Assembly: GCA_030130125.1 (NCBI GenBank)
Contig: JARZZM010000013.1
Span: 62,001-126,000, forward strand
Source of the DNA: Thermoproteota archaeon
Lineage (GTDB): Archaea > Korarchaeota > Korarchaeia > Korarchaeales > Korarchaeaceae
Length of the DNA: 64,000 nt
Direction of reading: 5' to 3'
The position numbers were made by a program, and so were the translations under genes. This document shows, one piece after another, positions 42,153 to 50,552 of this stretch; within the stretch, counting starts at the first letter, position 1, and every line of letters begins with the position of its first letter. The notes under the pieces are model-generated. The model ran no database searches and was not told the origin of the DNA. It saw only the letters and a list, made by a program, of their open reading frames with translations.

Positions 42153-43448
42153 ATGACTGAAATGATTAACGGAATCAGGGAGCTAGAAAGGGATCTGAAA
42201 CTATTGCTCATAGCAAGCATACCGACGGGGCTCTCTGGTGGGATGTTCTACGCCGTCTGGGGTTTATATTTCGAAACAGAAGGTGTAAATGTTAGTCTAC
42301 TGGGTCTCTATAGCTTCTTGGAAGGTCTATTAATGGCGGCAGTCTTCATTCCGGCCGGTCTCATCACCGATAAGATGGGAAGGAAGAAACCCGTGCTGAT
42401 AGGGTACATGTTTTCCGCCGTGTCTCTAGCCATAGTATCGCTATGGGGTCTAAACCTACTGGCGATAATCGTGAGTGGGATCTTGGGAGGCTGTAGCTCC
42501 CTCGCCCTACCCGCCTTCCAAGCCTGGCTAGCCGACCTCGCTGGTAGCAGAATGGAAGAGGCCTCGAGCATCCAGATGTTCCTTTACAGCGTCAGCTTCT
42601 CAGCTGGGAGTCTAATGGGATGGGTTCCCGAGCTTATGGTCATGTCGTCTCGAGACATGAACTACTCCCAAGCCTACCGAATGATGATACTCCTCTCCAT
42701 GCTCGCGACTCTGATCGCCATACCCTTCTTTCTGGCCACTAAAGACAAGAAGATGGCATGTTCAACGGCCAATCACCCAATAACTCTCAAAGACATCCTG
42801 AGACCTCTGAACTCCTCCATGATACGGAGGCTCACTTTCCTCCTAGTCCTATCCAGCTTGGCCACAGGGTTCTTCTATCCTTTAACCAGCTATTACTTGG
42901 GAGAGAAGTATGGGGTCGAGTCCGGACCGGTTGGGACCGTTCTCTCCCTGATATACCTTATATCATCATTCAGTTACCTAGTAGCTCCGGTGTTCTCCAA
43001 GCTCTTGGGGCTCGTGAAATTCATCGTACTGTCCCAAGGCTTCGCCATACTCGTGATGGCTCTGATCCCCCTAACCCAAGACTTCCTGCTAGCCTCTACG
43101 CTACTTATCCTTCAAGTGATGGGAACTTATGCGCCCTTCCCGCTGATATGGGCACTTTTCATGGAGTACTCACCTCCTGACGAGAGAGGAATGGTTAACT
43201 CTCTCTATAACCTGTCGGTAGTGGGTCCTAGGGCCATTTCCTCGCTGGCAGGAGGAAATATGATGAGCATATCACTTGAGTACCCCATATTCGCCTTCAT
43301 CCTTCTGTATTCCCTCTATAACTTATTATTCGCCACTCTCGTGAGGAGTCCCCATTACAAGAAGAGTTATCTGGCAAAAGTGGCAGAGAACACGGGAGAT
43401 GAGAATGGATTTGAGGGGCAGGATAGATGCAACACTACTGAAGCATGA
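42153..43448 (+). CDS. MFS transporter
   Basis: A 431-residue membrane protein with about twelve hydrophobic segments. Motif A is seen as GLITDKMGRKKP after the second segment. TAATTAAAA at 42130-42138 is a possible TATA box, and no ribosome-binding site precedes ATG 42153, so the transcript may be leaderless. The 3' end overlaps deoC by about 50 bp in another frame. Pairing with deoC hints at nucleoside or deoxyribose use, but the substrate is not identifiable. Confidence 0.88.
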   Translation: MTEMINGIRELERDLKLLLIASIPTGLSGGMFYAVWGLYFETEGVNVSLLGLYSFLEGLLMAAVFIPAGLITDKMGRKKPVLIGYMFSAVSLAIVSLWGLNLLAIIVSGILGGCSSLALPAFQAWLADLAGSRMEEASSIQMFLYSVSFSAGSLMGWVPELMVMSSRDMNYSQAYRMMILLSMLATLIAIPFFLATKDKKMACSTANHPITLKDILRPLNSSMIRRLTFLLVLSSLATGFFYPLTSYYLGEKYGVESGPVGTVLSLIYLISSFSYLVAPVFSKLLGLVKFIVLSQGFAILVMALIPLTQDFLLASTLLILQVMGTYAPFPLIWALFMEYSPPDERGMVNSLYNLSVVGPRAISSLAGGNMMSISLEYPIFAFILLYSLYNLLFATLVRSPHYKKSYLAKVAENTGDENGFEGQDRCNTTEA

Positions 43449-44022
43449 TGTCTCCCTGTCGGCGGTCGTGGAATTCGCGGAAAGGGCAGCAAGGGAGGGG
43501 ATGAGGTCCGTCGTGGTTTACCCCTTCTATGCTCAGCGTCTGACGGTGATAGATATGGGAATACCCATATGCACAGTTGTAGGCTTTCCTCACGGCTCTC
43601 AACTCAAGGAAGCGAAAGTGGGGGAGGCGAAACTGGCTCGAGAGATCGGTGTCTCCGAGATAGACTATGTGATCAGCATACCTGCGGTGAAGAACGGACT
43701 GTTCGATTACCTGAAGGAGGAAGCTGATCTCATAACTGCTGCCTTCTCAGGTACGGTTAAGGCCATTATTGAGGTACCTCTTCTCTCTGAAAATGAGCTC
43801 AAGAGCACATTAGAGGCCTTAGAGTCCACCGACGTGGAGTACGTGAAGACATCCACTGGACTGTACAGGCCCGTGACACCCGACGATGTCAGGAGGATAA
43901 AAGAGCTCACTGACAAGAAGATAAAAGCTTCCGGAGGAATAAGGACCAAGGAACAGGCTATTGAGCTGGTTAGTTCGGGAGCCGATGTTTTAGGGACCAG
44001 TAAGCCCTTTGACATACTGTAG
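43399..44022 (+). CDS. deoC: Deoxyribose-phosphate aldolase
   Basis: Cleaves 2-deoxyribose 5-phosphate to glyceraldehyde 3-phosphate and acetaldehyde. The 207-residue TIM barrel has GRIDATLLKHD near the start, CTVVGFPHG, the active-site EIDYVISIPAVKNG and the Schiff-base lysine block EYVKTSTGL, followed by IKASGGIRTKEQA. The start is ATG 43399 or ATG 43405, both inside the MFS gene. With a nucleoside-type importer elsewhere in the window this would complete use of the sugar part of deoxynucleosides. Convergent with the radical SAM gene, 6 bp apart. Confidence 0.94.
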   Translation: MRMDLRGRIDATLLKHDVSLSAVVEFAERAAREGMRSVVVYPFYAQRLTVIDMGIPICTVVGFPHGSQLKEAKVGEAKLAREIGVSEIDYVISIPAVKNGLFDYLKEEADLITAAFSGTVKAIIEVPLLSENELKSTLEALESTDVEYVKTSTGLYRPVTPDDVRRIKELTDKKIKASGGIRTKEQAIELVSSGADVLGTSKPFDIL

Positions 44023-44028
44023 CGGGGA

Positions 44029-45132
44029 TCAGGCTCCTATCACCCAGCGGGCAATGTAGCTCCTAGGGCACTGGACGGCACCCCTGTAATAGGGGCAGAA
44101 GGAGCAAGTTGGACTGTTACCCCAACAGTCGAACTCGTTGCTGTTGGCTATGTGACAGCCATCCCAGAGGAGGCAGTCGTTGCATGACGGGAAGTCAGCG
44201 ATCCTCACCTTAGCCCTGAAAGATACGTACTCGGGGGACCACCATATCTCCCTCAAGCTCCTCTCCTTCAGATCGCCGAAAACTAGCTGCTTTACCTCCA
44301 CCTCCCTTCCATCGATCCAAGCCCTGTAGTCGTGAAGGGTGAAGAGGCATGGGACGACCTTCCCATCAAACGTGATGGCGAAGGCCCTCTCCTCGATGAA
44401 GGGACACCTCCTCTCAGTCTTGTAGTAGAAGAAGGGCTCTATCACCCTAATATGGTGGAGCATTGACAAGGTCCTGACCTCTTCCATGATTTTCGTGACG
44501 TTATCGGGCTGCACCTTATCATGTATCTGCTCACGAGCGAGGGCAGGGTGAGTAGCTATCAGATTGGACAGGAGAACACCCCTAGCCCCTACCTCAGCTG
44601 CCCATTCTATTAGATCAGGTAGCTTGCTAACCGTGCTCTTCAGGAGGACGGTGGAGATCCACAGCTCCGCCCCATCCCTGTTGGCTAGCTCCCTGATCCC
44701 TTCCTCAACTACGTGAAAGCTCGATCCCACCCTGATCTTCCTGTACATCTCCGGATCCGTGACATCCACGCTTACGAAAACCCAAGAGAAATAGCGACTT
44801 ATTGCATCGGCTTTCCTCAAGAGAGTGGTTCCGTTGGTAATCATCCCTAGATCGAATCTCTCCGCCGCTTCCCTCGCGAAGTCCTCGAACCTCGGGTGGA
44901 TCGTGGGCTCTCCCCATCCGCTGAACCACAGATCTTGGACACCCATGTTGTTGAGCTCCCCGAGCACCCGATCGAACAGCTCCTCACCCATGAATCCTAT
45001 CCTCTCATTCCAGCTCTGCCTATAACAGAATTTGCAGTTGAGGTTGCAGGAGGTTGTGAGCTCCACATGTGCCTCCTTGGGGGGATCAGGATCCGGCAGA
45101 TAAAATCCTCCGTGTACCCTTATCTTCTCCAA
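44029..45132 (-). CDS. Radical SAM/SPASM protein, tungsten-oxidoreductase maturase-like
   Basis: A 367-residue radical SAM enzyme with cluster motif CNLNCKFC, SGWGEPTIHP and a Cys-rich SPASM region (CPF, VPCLF, CNDCLLWDGC). The end, NEFDCWGNSPTCSFCPYYRGAVQCP, strongly resembles the radical SAM proteins that neighbour tungsten-dependent aldehyde oxidoreductases in Thermococci and are named tungsten cofactor oxidoreductase maturases. No such oxidoreductase gene lies in the window, so the target is elsewhere or different. Two direct repeats at 45187-45207 lie in its promoter region. Confidence 0.82.
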   Translation of the reverse strand: MEKIRVHGGFYLPDPDPPKEAHVELTTSCNLNCKFCYRQSWNERIGFMGEELFDRVLGELNNMGVQDLWFSGWGEPTIHPRFEDFAREAAERFDLGMITNGTTLLRKADAISRYFSWVFVSVDVTDPEMYRKIRVGSSFHVVEEGIRELANRDGAELWISTVLLKSTVSKLPDLIEWAAEVGARGVLLSNLIATHPALAREQIHDKVQPDNVTKIMEEVRTLSMLHHIRVIEPFFYYKTERRCPFIEERAFAITFDGKVVPCLFTLHDYRAWIDGREVEVKQLVFGDLKERSLREIWWSPEYVSFRAKVRIADFPSCNDCLLWDGCHIANSNEFDCWGNSPTCSFCPYYRGAVQCPRSYIARWVIGA

Positions 45133-45186
45133 TGCTCCTCGACCGCCCCTCCATCAGACCCGTATTAAATGATTGCTATAACTTAG

Positions 45187-45207
45187 GTGTTTAAGTAAGT
45201 GTTTAAG
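45187..45207. repeat. 9-bp direct repeats in the radical SAM promoter region
   Basis: GTGTTTAAG occurs at 45187-45195 and 45199-45207, 12 bp apart centre to centre, about one helical turn. They lie about 55-75 bp upstream of the radical SAM start (45132). On the minus strand they read CTTAAACAC, partly TATA-like. They could be two half-sites of a regulator or a doubled promoter element. Confidence 0.35.
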
Positions 45208-45217
45208 AGAGGAAACA

Positions 45218-45940
45218 TCAGCCGAGGAAAGTATTAGCTGCCCCTCTGGGGGACCTACCCCACACCTTTTCGACCTCCTCTACGGGCAGATCCAGCTGCT
45301 TGGCTACTAACTCCATAGAAATTTCTGGGTTCGTCCTCTTTATATCATCGACGGCGTGGGCCAAGTAATCCTCATATGAAATGGCTTCCTCCCACAACCT
45401 ATCGAATCTCTCCTTGAAGATCTTCGCCAGACTCTCCGACTCCACCTTTATACCAGTTCTCGTGGGCTGTTCCACCCCTATCTTCTCCGGGAATCCCATG
45501 ACCACGACTCTGTCGTCAACCACCATGTGTCTGAGATCGTACACTACGAGTCCTCCGTGGTACCTAACCTCGGCCCCGGCCTTCGAATACCTGTAACCCA
45601 CGTAGAGCTTCTCCCTTCCCTTGGGCATCATGTACCTAATTTTCACACCCCTCGATGTGGCAGCTTCTATCTCCTTGACGATCTTGTCGAAGAATTCGGT
45701 AGAGTCCTTGGGCTTAGCGCCCGTCACAGACCCGAAGATCTCTTTAGCAGCTCCTCTCATGGCCTCCAGCACCGCATTAAAGTACTGGGTTCTAGTGAGC
45801 ATCTTGGTCACTTCCATGAGGTGCTCCACAAGCCTCTTCCTACCCTCGAGTTCATGTCTGCTGAGGTAGAGCAGGATTATGGTGGCTATTAGCAGGGTGA
45901 GCTCCACTATCAGGAGAGCTAAGGCCACTAAGTCCTCCAT
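45218..45940 (-). CDS. Membrane-anchored TrmB/PLD-like sensor-type protein
   Basis: A 240-residue protein. Residues about 3-25 form one membrane segment, then a helical linker, then an alpha/beta domain with VKIRYMMPKGREKLYVG, GGLVVYDLRHMVVDDRVVVMGFP, resembling the degenerate phospholipase-D-like sensor domain of TrmB-type regulators. One HxxxDD-like half motif is visible without the full HKD, so no phospholipase activity is expected. The end (LVAKQLDLPVEEVEKVW) looks like a small helical domain. ATG 45940 follows GAGGGAT and lies 10 bp after the homoserine kinase stop, so the two are probably co-transcribed. Confidence 0.68.
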   Translation of the reverse strand: MEDLVALALLIVELTLLIATIILLYLSRHELEGRKRLVEHLMEVTKMLTRTQYFNAVLEAMRGAAKEIFGSVTGAKPKDSTEFFDKIVKEIEAATSRGVKIRYMMPKGREKLYVGYRYSKAGAEVRYHGGLVVYDLRHMVVDDRVVVMGFPEKIGVEQPTRTGIKVESESLAKIFKERFDRLWEEAISYEDYLAHAVDDIKRTNPEISMELVAKQLDLPVEEVEKVWGRSPRGAANTFLG

Positions 45941-45950
45941 AGGGGATCCC

Positions 45951-46850
45951 TCATACCTCATCAGCGCCGCCAGCCGGCGCCACATTCATCACCGTTGCTG
46001 GTATACCTAGCCCCTTATAAGCCCGCCTCACCTCTTCGGCAACTCGGTCGCACTCCTCGCATAGGAACAGCATGCTCGGTCCTGCTCCGCTGATGGACAC
46101 ACCTAGGGCCCCAGATCTCATAGCTATGTCCCTGACCTCCCTATATCCTGGAATGAGCCTGGATCGGGACTCGTCTACTAGGGAGTAAGACATCCCCTCT
46201 CCTGCTAACCTCAAATCGCCTGTAGCAAGTCCGAGCAGTAAGGAGGCCAAGTGGGAGTAGTGCCTGATCATCTCTTCAATCTTCACGCTTCTGGGGACCA
46301 GGGACCTCATTTTTTCAGTCTTCCTCTCGGGAATAGGTGTCCAGGGAACGGATAGGACGAACCTCGCATCAGGATCCAGCTTCACGATCCTCCTTCCTAT
46401 GACGACCAACCCCCCGAACAGAGAGGGAGCGACGTTATCCGGGTGAGGAGAACCCGATGCCTCCCTCTCCCCTTCAGCCGCTGCTCTCACGAGATCCTCC
46501 TCCGATAGCACACCACCCAGCTCCAAGTCCACTGCCCTCACCGCTGCGGCCGAGGACGCGCCACTGCTTCCTAGACCCCTACCCGGCGGAACTCCCTTCC
46601 AAAGCTTTATCCTAGCGGTTAAATGCTGCTCCGCAGCTTTCAATGCGGCTCTGGCGGCAGCGGCAGCACTGTTTCTCCTTCCGAGGGGTACGGACTTCGC
46701 ATAGGGGCCCTTAACCTCAGTAACTACAGCGTCCGGGCCACCGCTAACAAGCTCGATCTCGACCGTGTCGGAGAACGCATCAATTGCTATCCCCATTATG
46801 TCATAACCAGGCCCCAAGTTGGCGCTAGTGCTCCACGCCCTGACCCTCAT
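45951..46850 (-). CDS. thrB: Homoserine kinase
   Basis: Phosphorylates homoserine for threonine synthesis. The 299-residue GHMP kinase starts VRAWSTSANLGPGYDIMGIAI and has the ATP loop PPGRGLGSSGASSAAAV (about 84-100) and the C-terminal GVSISGAGPSMLFL motif. The length fits ThrB. Its start overlaps the threonine synthase stop by 4 bp (ATGA). Confidence 0.95.
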   Translation of the reverse strand: MRVRAWSTSANLGPGYDIMGIAIDAFSDTVEIELVSGGPDAVVTEVKGPYAKSVPLGRRNSAAAAARAALKAAEQHLTARIKLWKGVPPGRGLGSSGASSAAAVRAVDLELGGVLSEEDLVRAAAEGEREASGSPHPDNVAPSLFGGLVVIGRRIVKLDPDARFVLSVPWTPIPERKTEKMRSLVPRSVKIEEMIRHYSHLASLLLGLATGDLRLAGEGMSYSLVDESRSRLIPGYREVRDIAMRSGALGVSISGAGPSMLFLCEECDRVAEEVRRAYKGLGIPATVMNVAPAGGADEV

Positions 46851-48028
46851 AGGGCTAGCCCCCTTATCTTATCCACGGCCTCATCAACGCTGGAGGCCCT
46901 CACTGGCTCGGGGAATGGAAAGGCGTCCGGATCCTTTAGGGCGTGGCCGGTGGCCACAAGCACAACCCTGTCGTCCGGGAAGATCTCCCTTCCCAGTAAC
47001 TTCAGGTAACCCGCGTACGATGCGGCCGAAGCTGGTTCCACCCCCACACCCATTTTCCCTAGCTTCCTCTGAGCCTCCAGAATCTCTCCATCGGTCACGA
47101 TCTCGACGACACCCCTGCTCTCCCTGAGGGCCTTGAAGGCCTTCGGCCAGTTCACAGGCCTCCCTATTCTTATCGCGGTGGCCACGGTCTCGGGATTATC
47201 ATTAAAGATAGGCTCGCTAAGCCCCTTCTTAAGAGCTCTAGCTATTGGAGAGGCGCCCGCTGCCTGTATGCCCGCCAACCTAGGCATCTTGTCGATCAGA
47301 CCCAGCTCTCTCATCTCTTTGAATCCCTTCCATATCGCTGAAATGTTGCCAGCGTTTCCTACGGGCAGCACGACCCAGTCCGGCACGCCTATCTCATCGG
47401 CTATCTCGAAGGCGAGGGTCTTCTGACCCTCCAACCTCCAAGGATTGATTGAATTGAGGGGATAAAGTCCGCTCTCCCTCCCAGATACTTTCATCACCAC
47501 ATCCAATGCGGCATCGAAGGGACCGTCTATCTCCACGATGGTGGCACCGTGGAGCACCGCCTGAGCCAGCTTCCCCTTGGCTACCTTTTCCCTCGGCAGT
47601 ACGACGAAGCTCCTCATGCCCGCTCTGGAGGCGTAAGCAGCGACGGAGGCGGAGGTGTTACCAGTGGAGGCGCATATGACGCTCTTCACACCAGCCTCCT
47701 TGGCCAAGGACACTGCTACAGTCATTCCCCTATCTTTGAAGGATCCTGTTGGGTTGCTCCCCTCGAATTTCACCCAGAGCCCCTCGCCTATCTTTATGAG
47801 GGGAGTACCTCCCTCGCCCATTGTTATGGGCCTCACTCTGGGTAGAAGCTCCTTATACCTCCATACCCCGAACCTCCTCGTCCTGAAAAGAGCCCAAGAT
47901 ACGCCGAGGGGCTTCCTCCTGAAGACGGGCTCCAGCAGGCCTCCGCAGTGAGGGCAAACTATGGTCCAAGGGTCGGCTCTGTAGGTCCTGCCGCATTTGA
48001 TGCAGCGAAGCTCGTATTCCCCGAGCAT
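46847..48028 (-). CDS. thrC: Threonine synthase
   Basis: PLP enzyme that makes threonine from phosphohomoserine. From ATG 48028 the protein has 393 residues: an N-terminal zinc ribbon (CIKCG...CPHCG), EGGTPLIKI, the PLP lysine block SNPTGSFKDRG, ASTGNTSASVAAYASRAG and the phosphate-binding LPVGNAGN. The open frame continues to 48127, but the extra 33 residues are unlike the family and would overlap the divergent glyA start. A TATA-like GTTATAAC at 48049-48056 lies in the spacer and could serve either gene. Confidence 0.94.
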   Translation of the reverse strand: MLGEYELRCIKCGRTYRADPWTIVCPHCGGLLEPVFRRKPLGVSWALFRTRRFGVWRYKELLPRVRPITMGEGGTPLIKIGEGLWVKFEGSNPTGSFKDRGMTVAVSLAKEAGVKSVICASTGNTSASVAAYASRAGMRSFVVLPREKVAKGKLAQAVLHGATIVEIDGPFDAALDVVMKVSGRESGLYPLNSINPWRLEGQKTLAFEIADEIGVPDWVVLPVGNAGNISAIWKGFKEMRELGLIDKMPRLAGIQAAGASPIARALKKGLSEPIFNDNPETVATAIRIGRPVNWPKAFKALRESRGVVEIVTDGEILEAQRKLGKMGVGVEPASAASYAGYLKLLGREIFPDDRVVLVATGHALKDPDAFPFPEPVRASSVDEAVDKIRGLAL

Positions 48029-48087
48029 CCCGGCTTTCTTCGACACACAGTTATAACTTCTCCCCTCGGTGGAAACTGGGTGGGTGT

Positions 48088-49392
48088 TTGGATCCGGAGG
48101 ATGCTTACAGGAGAGTCCTATCCTCAATTGAGGAACACCATAGGTGGTTCGACTCGTCTCTACCCATGATAGCCAGCGAGAATGTCACTAGTCCTGCAGT
48201 TAGGAGGGCAATGACCAGCGATTTCGGTCACCGGTACGCTGAGGGATGGGTGGGGGAGAGAGTCTACGCCGGGACGAAGTACATCGACGATGTCGAATCG
48301 CTTGCGATGGAGCTCATAAAGAAGCTGTACGGGGTGAAGTTCGCAGATGTACGTCCAATAAGCGGGGTAGTTGCTAACCTATCCGTATATACGGCCCTCA
48401 CACAGCCAGGAGATGTCGTGATGGCGCTGCCCATAACCAAGGGAGGGCACATCAGCATGGGACCCTTGAAGGGGTCCAAGGGACAGTTCATAGGGGGTAC
48501 GGCAGGAGCCGTCAGGGGCTTGGATGTGAAGTACATAGCCTTCGACGACGAGAACATGAACATAGATGCCGATAAGACCATCAACAGGATGGAAAAGTAC
48601 AAGCCCAAACTGATAATGATGGGAGGCAGCGTGATACTCTTCCCTCAACCGGTGAAAGAGCTAGTGGAGGCGGCTAAGTCCATGGGAGCTGCGGTTAACT
48701 ACGATGCCGCTCATGTCGCTGGTTTAATTGCGGGAGGTAAGTTCCAGCGTCCCTTAAATGAAGGAGCCGATGTGATGACCTTCAGCACCCACAAGACCTT
48801 CTTCGGCCCCCAGCACGGTGCGGTGATCACTAACGACGAGGAAAAATTCGAACTGATCAAGTTGGCCAACTTCCCGGGTCTCTTGAGCAACCACCATCTT
48901 CATGCGGTGGCAGCGCTGGCAATAGCAGCCGCGGAGATGCTCGCATTTGGTGAGGAGTACGCTGAGGCTGTTGTTAAGAACGCGAAAGCCTTGGCCCAGG
49001 CGTTGCATGACGAGGGATTCAAGGTGGTAGCAGAGCACTTGGGGTTCACCGAGAGCCATCAGGTCCTCCTCGATGTTGACGATCTGGGTGGAGGATACAA
49101 GTGCGAGAAGCTGCTGGAGGAGGCCAACATAATTGTGAACAGGAACCTCCTTCCGTGGGACATAAAGAGGGGAAGGAGCTTCAAGGATCCGGGCGGCCTG
49201 AGGCTGGGGGTCTCCGAACTCACCAGGCTCGGCATGGGACCGGACGAGATGAGGGAGGTGGCGAAGTTCTACAGGGAGGTCCTTATAGACGGAGAGGATC
49301 CAAAGGAAGTCGCTAGAGAGGTTTCAGAACTCAGGAAAGAGTTCAAGACCGTTAAATATACGTTCGAGGAGGGCCCAGCCTACGAATACTGA
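48088..49392 (+). CDS. glyA: Serine hydroxymethyltransferase
   Basis: PLP enzyme that interconverts serine and glycine with a pterin C1 carrier. The 434-residue protein has PMIASENVTSPAVRRAM, GHRYAEGWVGERVYAGTKYIDDVE, the DAAHVAGLIAGG block and the Schiff-base lysine STHKTFFGPQHG. The start is TTG 48088 after GGGTGG. It is divergent from thrC, so glycine, serine and threonine genes cluster here. The carrier may be folate or tetrahydromethanopterin-type. Confidence 0.95.
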   Translation: MDPEDAYRRVLSSIEEHHRWFDSSLPMIASENVTSPAVRRAMTSDFGHRYAEGWVGERVYAGTKYIDDVESLAMELIKKLYGVKFADVRPISGVVANLSVYTALTQPGDVVMALPITKGGHISMGPLKGSKGQFIGGTAGAVRGLDVKYIAFDDENMNIDADKTINRMEKYKPKLIMMGGSVILFPQPVKELVEAAKSMGAAVNYDAAHVAGLIAGGKFQRPLNEGADVMTFSTHKTFFGPQHGAVITNDEEKFELIKLANFPGLLSNHHLHAVAALAIAAAEMLAFGEEYAEAVVKNAKALAQALHDEGFKVVAEHLGFTESHQVLLDVDDLGGGYKCEKLLEEANIIVNRNLLPWDIKRGRSFKDPGGLRLGVSELTRLGMGPDEMREVAKFYREVLIDGEDPKEVAREVSELRKEFKTVKYTFEEGPAYEY

Positions 49393-49429
49393 TATTCGCC
49401 GCCTGATAGAGGACAGGACGAGGGGCTCG

Positions 49430-50200
49430 TTGGAGATATTCGAGGAGGCCCTGATCTTACTCAATAAGTCGAGAGATCCGTGCAAAGATGCTAGAGTCCT
49501 CAGAGAAGCTCATCCAGAGATGACGGCCCTGGAATACTTGGAGATGGCAGCGTGCTCCGGCTCTCTGTTCAAGTTAAGGGAGTTCTACGGTAGATCCAAG
49601 GAGGAACTGGCTTCTACATGCTCTAACCTCCTATCTGAGCTGGGAATCGAAGTTATAGCTACTTTAAGCAGGAGCTCCGCAGTCATAAACTGTCTGAAGA
49701 GGTCATCCGTGAGCGAGGTGATAGTCGGGGAATCTAGACCGGGAAGAGAGGGGCTAAGGACCGCAGAAATTCTCAGAGACGCAGGGTTCAAGGTGACTCT
49801 AGTGGTTGATGCCCTCCTCCCATGGTACTCCAAGAGGAAAGGGGCCGTGGGCTTGGTCGGCGCGGACAGGGTCACCCCATCCCGCCTGATAAACAAGGCT
49901 GGTACCTTGCCACTCGCAACCCTGATCAAGACGATAGCGGTTCCCGGACTTCTCAAGCTTCACAGGGATGGTTACACCATAGAGAGGAGGGATCCAAGGG
50001 AAGTGGCAGTGTTGGAGGGTGTGGAAGTGGTGAACATCTACTTCGACGAGACGCCCCTGAATTCTCTCCACAGGCTGGTGTTCGAGGAACTCGTGCTTAA
50101 ACCTAAAGAGATAGGAAAGGCCTTCGAAAAATTGGAGACGGTGCTGGGAATCAGAGCAGATGGAGGATCATCAGGAAGAAACCTATCACAGCCGAGATGA
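49430..50200 (+). CDS. eIF2B alpha/beta/delta-like protein (aIF2B/R15P isomerase family)
   Basis: A 256-residue member of the IF-2B family. A helical N-terminal part is followed by a Rossmann-like domain with VIVGESRPGREGLRTAEILRDAGF, a VDALLPWYSKRKGAVGLVGADRV block and NKAGTLPLATLIK. Members include eIF2B regulatory subunits and ribose-1,5-bisphosphate isomerase, and I cannot choose between them from this sequence. The TTG at 49430 follows GAGGGG; the open frame continues upstream into glyA, so a slightly longer protein is possible. The 3' end overlaps the convergent membrane protein gene by 50 bp. Confidence 0.82.
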   Translation: MEIFEEALILLNKSRDPCKDARVLREAHPEMTALEYLEMAACSGSLFKLREFYGRSKEELASTCSNLLSELGIEVIATLSRSSAVINCLKRSSVSEVIVGESRPGREGLRTAEILRDAGFKVTLVVDALLPWYSKRKGAVGLVGADRVTPSRLINKAGTLPLATLIKTIAVPGLLKLHRDGYTIERRDPREVAVLEGVEVVNIYFDETPLNSLHRLVFEELVLKPKEIGKAFEKLETVLGIRADGGSSGRNLSQPR

Positions 50201-50507
50201 TCCAAGCAACTACCGAGATGGCCGCAGCAGTCAACCACCCGACCCTAAACCACACCTTCAGCACCCAGATCCAGATCACTATGATTAAGATCTTCTCTAG
50301 TATCCACAGGGGGAGCAATACGAAGATGATCCCGAGCACGAAGTCTATCACTGACCAAACGAAGGCGAGGGCCAAAGCCGATAGGAAGGACCGCTCCTTC
50401 TTCTCGGGAAGCACTATCTTCTGAGCCAACCATAGGACGACGGCACTCACAACTAGGGTCACGAGGAACCTCACGAGGGAACCGAAGATACCTGTCATCG
50501 AGACCAT
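50151..50507 (-). CDS. Hypothetical small membrane protein
   Basis: A 118-residue protein that is mostly hydrophobic, with three or four membrane segments (about 8-30, 42-60, 61-85, 90-115) and a charged cytoplasmic loop PEKKERS. The Trp/Ile/Val-rich segments resemble small integral membrane proteins of unknown function. The last 50 bp overlap the end of the IF-2B family gene on the other strand. Confidence 0.65.
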   Translation of the reverse strand: MVSMTGIFGSLVRFLVTLVVSAVVLWLAQKIVLPEKKERSFLSALALAFVWSVIDFVLGIIFVLLPLWILEKILIIVIWIWVLKVWFRVGWLTAAAISVVAWIISAVIGFFLMILHLL

Positions 50508-50552
50508 GTAACTCCTAGAATTCCTCTCTAAAGAAGTTAAAAACGGAGGCGG

